From JALZAH01 sp051000755 (GTDB lineage: Bacteria; Actinomycetota; Acidimicrobiia; Acidimicrobiales; Palsa-688): 7,444 nt of DNA. Each line of letters opens with the position of its first letter. The first letter of the stretch is position 1. The notes beneath the pieces were generated by a model, which worked only from the letters and a program-made list of their open reading frames with translations, had not been told where the DNA came from and did not search any database. The position numbers were made by a program, and so were the translations under genes. The stretch lies in NCBI GenBank assembly GCA_051000755.1, contig JBPCNZ010000074.1:1-7444 (forward strand), in the 5' to 3' direction. Below are positions 5,929 through 7,444 of the stretch, in pieces.

Positions 5929-6284
5929 CCCCCCGCGAGGTGCTCGCCGAGCTGGCCCACCTCCGGGTGATCGTCACCGAAGCGGCCGGCCGGCCCGTCC
6001 TCGACGGGATCATGGACGACGCCCTTGTCGACGCCGCCCGCTCCCACCGGTGGCTGTTCACCTGGGGGATCGAAGGAGCCCGCGGGTTCCGTGACCCCAA
6101 CGGCGCGGGGTGGGTCACCCACACCTGGCACGCCTGCGATACCTGCGCCCAGGTGCAGCTGCTCGACCCTAAACGGAAGCAAGCCCGAAGCTGCTCGCTC
6201 ACCGTGGGATGCCAGGGTCGGATGCGCCCGGCGCCGGCTGCCAGGTTCCAACCCGCCGAGATGGCCAGGAGTCTGGCGTCGTGA
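5925..6284 (+). CDS. 119-aa putative zinc-binding protein of unknown function
   Basis: The ATG at 5925 overlaps the rep stop as ATGA, with GGAGGG (5912-5917) 7 bases upstream. Residues ~1-40 are helical (REVLAELAHLRVIVTEAAG). A Trp-rich segment follows (HRWLFTWGIEGARGF), then a four-cysteine site: CDTC (Cys71, Cys74), then Cys90 and Cys96, spaced CX2C-X15-C-X5-C with a basic KRKQAR between. This looks like a small zinc finger fused to a helical domain. I do not recognise a named family. Its coupling to rep suggests a replication or regulatory accessory role, from context only. Confidence 0.72.
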   Translation: MTPREVLAELAHLRVIVTEAAGRPVLDGIMDDALVDAARSHRWLFTWGIEGARGFRDPNGAGWVTHTWHACDTCAQVQLLDPKRKQARSCSLTVGCQGRMRPAPAARFQPAEMARSLAS

Positions 6285-6454
6285 CGCCACACTCCGTGCC
6301 CAGCCTGGACCGACTCCTAACCGACCTGCTTGCCGAGATCGAAACCGGCGACCACGCAGCCCGGGAAGGCCAGCTTACCGGCGAGCAACTCCGCTGGCTC
6401 GACCAGGCCAAGGCCGACTACCGGCGCCTGGCGTCAGGTCAGGAGGAGGCGTGA
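6281..6454 (+). CDS. 57-aa acidic protein of unknown function
   Basis: Short frame starting at GTG 6281, which overlaps the upstream TGA as GTGA, with AGGAG (6267-6271) 9 bases upstream. The protein is helical and acidic (SLDRLLTDLLAEIETGD, then LTGEQLRWLDQAKADYRRL), without cysteines or membrane segments. It is the last gene of the operon. Its final 16 bases overlap, tail to tail, the end of the minus-strand HTH/zinc gene. The regular 4-base junction and good ribosome site support it despite its size. Function unknown. Confidence 0.62.
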   Translation: MTPHSVPSLDRLLTDLLAEIETGDHAAREGQLTGEQLRWLDQAKADYRRLASGQEEA

Positions 6455-6948
6455 GCCGCCTTGCGGGCCTCGTATGCCCGCTGCCTACACGACCGGGAGC
6501 AGTACCTGACGACTTGCCCGGTCGACGACGAGCGAACAGGGCGGCCGCAGTGCTCGCACGGTTCGCTCGTCACAGTGACAGCCTGGGCGGCCTGGGCCAA
6601 CCCCCGCTCCAGCTTCCGGAAGACGGTCATGGCGGAACGGAGCTGGTGGAGCGCTTCGGCGGCCACCTCCGGGTCCACGCCGTCCCAACCGAACATCGTG
6701 ACCGAGCACGCCTGCGCGTCGAGACTGTGACCGGTCTGGCGAATCACACGATTGATGCCGACGCGTCGACCCCCCTTGGTCGGCGCGTCGGCCCGGACCA
6801 CGATCCCGTGGCGCTTGCACGTCGCCTTCACCGCTGCTTCGGACCGACCGAGCTGAGCGGCGATCTGGCGGGTCGTCCACGCCTCGCCGGCAAGTCCCCG
6901 GATCTGGTCGACCTCGGCGGGGGCGATGTTGCGGGGCTTAGCTGTCAC
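6439..6948 (-). CDS. HTH plus C-terminal zinc-finger DNA-binding protein
   Basis: A 169-aa protein. Residues ~9-48 form a helix-turn-helix (IAPAEVDQIRGLAGEAWTTR, then IAAQLGRSEAAVKATCKRHG). The middle (~80-120) is helical, and the C-terminus (131-163) carries CEHCGRP and RYCSRSCRQRAYEAR, spaced CX2C-X15-C-X3-C. This RYCSxxCRQRAYxAR type of finger recurs in actinobacterial DNA-binding proteins. The GTG at 6948 is the only start available: an in-frame TAG lies four codons upstream, and no downstream ATG or GTG precedes the HTH. That GTG lies inside the left palindrome, and a TAGGGT -10 candidate (6955-6960, minus) sits 6 bases before it, so the mRNA may be leaderless and the gene autoregulated. 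It runs against the rep operon and is divergent from the XRE gene. Likely a regulator; its target is inferred. Confidence 0.82.
   Translation of the reverse strand: MTAKPRNIAPAEVDQIRGLAGEAWTTRQIAAQLGRSEAAVKATCKRHGIVVRADAPTKGGRRVGINRVIRQTGHSLDAQACSVTMFGWDGVDPEVAAEALHQLRSAMTVFRKLERGLAQAAQAVTVTSEPCEHCGRPVRSSSTGQVVRYCSRSCRQRAYEARKAAHASS
6569..6580. promoter_or_regulatory. Internal third copy of the palindromic operator sequence
   Basis: GTCACAGTGACA matches 12 of the 13 bases of the operator at 6943-6955, with C instead of T at the first position. It lies inside the minus-strand HTH/zinc gene, where it encodes Val-Thr-Val-Thr (residues 124-127). It may be an auxiliary operator ~370 bases from the main pair, or simply the result of those codons. 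Confidence 0.35.
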
Positions 6949-6984
6949 AGTGACACCCTAACGCATGTCTGTCACTGTGACAGC
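6941..6984. promoter_or_regulatory. Twin palindromic operators between divergent regulators
   Basis: TGTCACAGTGACA (6943-6955) and TGTCACTGTGACA (6970-6982) are each palindromic around one central base. As a pair they form a 15-bp inverted repeat (GCTGTCACAGTGACA at 6941-6955 and its complement at 6970-6984) with 14 bases between. Centres are 27 bases apart. The left site covers the GTG start of the minus-strand gene. The right site covers that gene's -35 position and lies ~15 bases upstream of the XRE gene. This is a typical repressor-operator arrangement. Which of the two HTH proteins binds is not shown. Confidence 0.8.
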
Positions 6985-6998
6985 ATGGGCGGCCGACC

Positions 6999-7391
6999 AT
7001 GACCTCCCGGGCCGCCGAGTCGGCACGCATCCTCAAGACCGCCCGCCAGACGGCCGGGCTCACTAGGGCTGACGTTGCCAAGCGGGCTGCGATCAAGGTC
7101 ATCTACCTCGAATCGCTGGAGCGAGGTCAGTACGTGGCCAGCGTCTCGATCGCCCATCGCCTGGTCGGAATCCTCCGCCTCGACGCTGACGACGCCGCCG
7201 AGGTCCTGGCCGTCGCTGGCGAACTTGAGGCGAACGTGCTGGGCACCACCGGTCCGGCTGGACCCCATGGACGGCAAGGGGTAGGGGGCGGTCAGAACCT
7301 TCAGGGCCTGCCGGCCTCTGACCACGGGTTGGTCTTTCGCATTCGACCGCAGTTTCCACGCCGTTTTTCAGCCGATGATCGGAGTCGATGA
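6999..7391 (+). CDS. XRE-family helix-turn-helix regulator
   Basis: A 130-aa protein. Residues ~8-65 match the HTH_3 (Cro/CI) pattern: ILKTARQTAGLTRADVAKRA, then AIKVIYLESLERGQYVASVS, then AHRLVGILRLDADDAAEVL. The C-terminal ~45 residues are Gly/Pro- and Arg-rich without a recognised domain. There is no LexA-like peptidase. The ATG at 6999 was chosen because a nearby ATG at 6984 runs into a stop in five codons; the ribosome site (GGGCGG-like) is weak. Twin palindromes lie just upstream, so this is the best candidate for the element's repressor and probably autoregulates as well as controlling the divergent gene. Its TGA shares one base with the next start (TGATG). Confidence 0.8.
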   Translation: MTSRAAESARILKTARQTAGLTRADVAKRAAIKVIYLESLERGQYVASVSIAHRLVGILRLDADDAAEVLAVAGELEANVLGTTGPAGPHGRQGVGGGQNLQGLPASDHGLVFRIRPQFPRRFSADDRSR

Positions 7392-7444
7392 TGGGCACCC
7401 GTGGACCTTTGCCGTCCGGCGCCAGCCGAGGCGGTCTGACGCCG
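7391..7444 (+). CDS. Start of a putative phage terminase small subunit (P27-like), cut by the window end
   Basis: Only 18 codons are visible, beginning MGTRGPLPSG. GGAG (7381-7384) sits 6 bases before the ATG at 7391; the ATG at 7388 is in the same frame but too close to it. The MGxRGPxP opening is characteristic of P27-family terminase small subunits from actinobacterial phages. It overlaps the XRE stop by one base, which suggests co-transcription. If the call is right, the element could have its DNA packaged into phage particles. With so few residues this is recognition of a pattern, not a domain match. Confidence 0.45.
   Translation, partial: MGTRGPLPSGASRGGLTP

Noticed and set aside
6025..7002. 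Plus-strand frame of 325 codons opposite the HTH/zinc gene
   Set aside because: Shadow: it has no recognisable domain and spans the twin operators, whereas the minus strand shows an HTH and a four-cysteine finger.
7372..7382. Palindrome CCGATGATCGG before the last gene
   Set aside because: Short, single copy and inside the end of a coding frame; expected by chance.
7391..7444. Window as a closed circle, with the last frame continuing at base 1
   Set aside because: The frame would stop after seven more codons (TAA at 22-24), giving a 25-residue peptide, and the ends share no overlap. A cut terminase-like gene is more plausible.
1..7444. CRISPR array, IS element or transposase
   Set aside because: No regularly spaced repeat-spacer units, no DDE transposase frame and no terminal inverted repeats were seen.

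Overview
This window is visibly GC-rich, with frequent GTG starts and gene families typical of Actinomycetota (tyrosine integrase, HTH_17 excisionase, DUF3854/DUF3631 replication protein). It looks like an integrative mobile element of a high-GC actinobacterium. An uncultured lineage is possible, but I cannot name a genus. No host housekeeping gene is visible.

Layout. 1-151 is a leader without a recognisable gene. 152-2041 is an open frame whose first ~400 codons are a complete tyrosine integrase. At 1360-1403 lies a 44-bp copy of the 3' half of tRNA-Cys (minus strand), which should be the attachment core. The integrase frame has no stop before the core, reads through it, and continues for 517 bases antisense to the next gene. 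1525-2694 (minus) encodes a 389-aa protein built from two alternating cysteine modules around a helix-turn-helix. 2695-2817 is a divergent control region. 2818-6454 is a six-gene plus-strand operon: excisionase-like HTH, 88-aa zinc ribbon, 175-aa helical protein, 687-aa Rep/helicase, 119-aa zinc-binding protein and 57-aa acidic protein. All five junctions are 4-base ATGA or GTGA overlaps. 6439-6948 (minus) is a second HTH plus zinc-finger protein. It is divergent from an XRE-type regulator (6999-7391), and two copies of a palindrome, TGTCACnGTGACA, lie between them. The last 54 bases open a frame starting MGTRGPLPSG, which resembles a P27-family phage terminase small subunit.

How it fits together. 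The integrase and att core provide site-specific integration at tRNA-Cys, and the excisionase-like protein would direct excision. Rep, with its repeat-rich 3' end, would replicate the excised element. The HTH pair with its twin operators looks like a lifestyle switch. A terminase small subunit would hint at packaging by a phage, so the whole resembles a phage satellite or a compact AICE-like element. The order int - core - element interior, with no tRNA 5' half beside the core, is the attP arrangement. It is expected for an excised circle, a circularly assembled element or a tandem array, not for a simple single integration boundary.

Most notable observations: the att core embedded in the integrase frame, with a predicted change of the integrase C-terminus upon integration; the modular 25-cysteine protein; the twin palindromes with a start codon inside one of them; and the repeat cluster inside the 3' end of rep.
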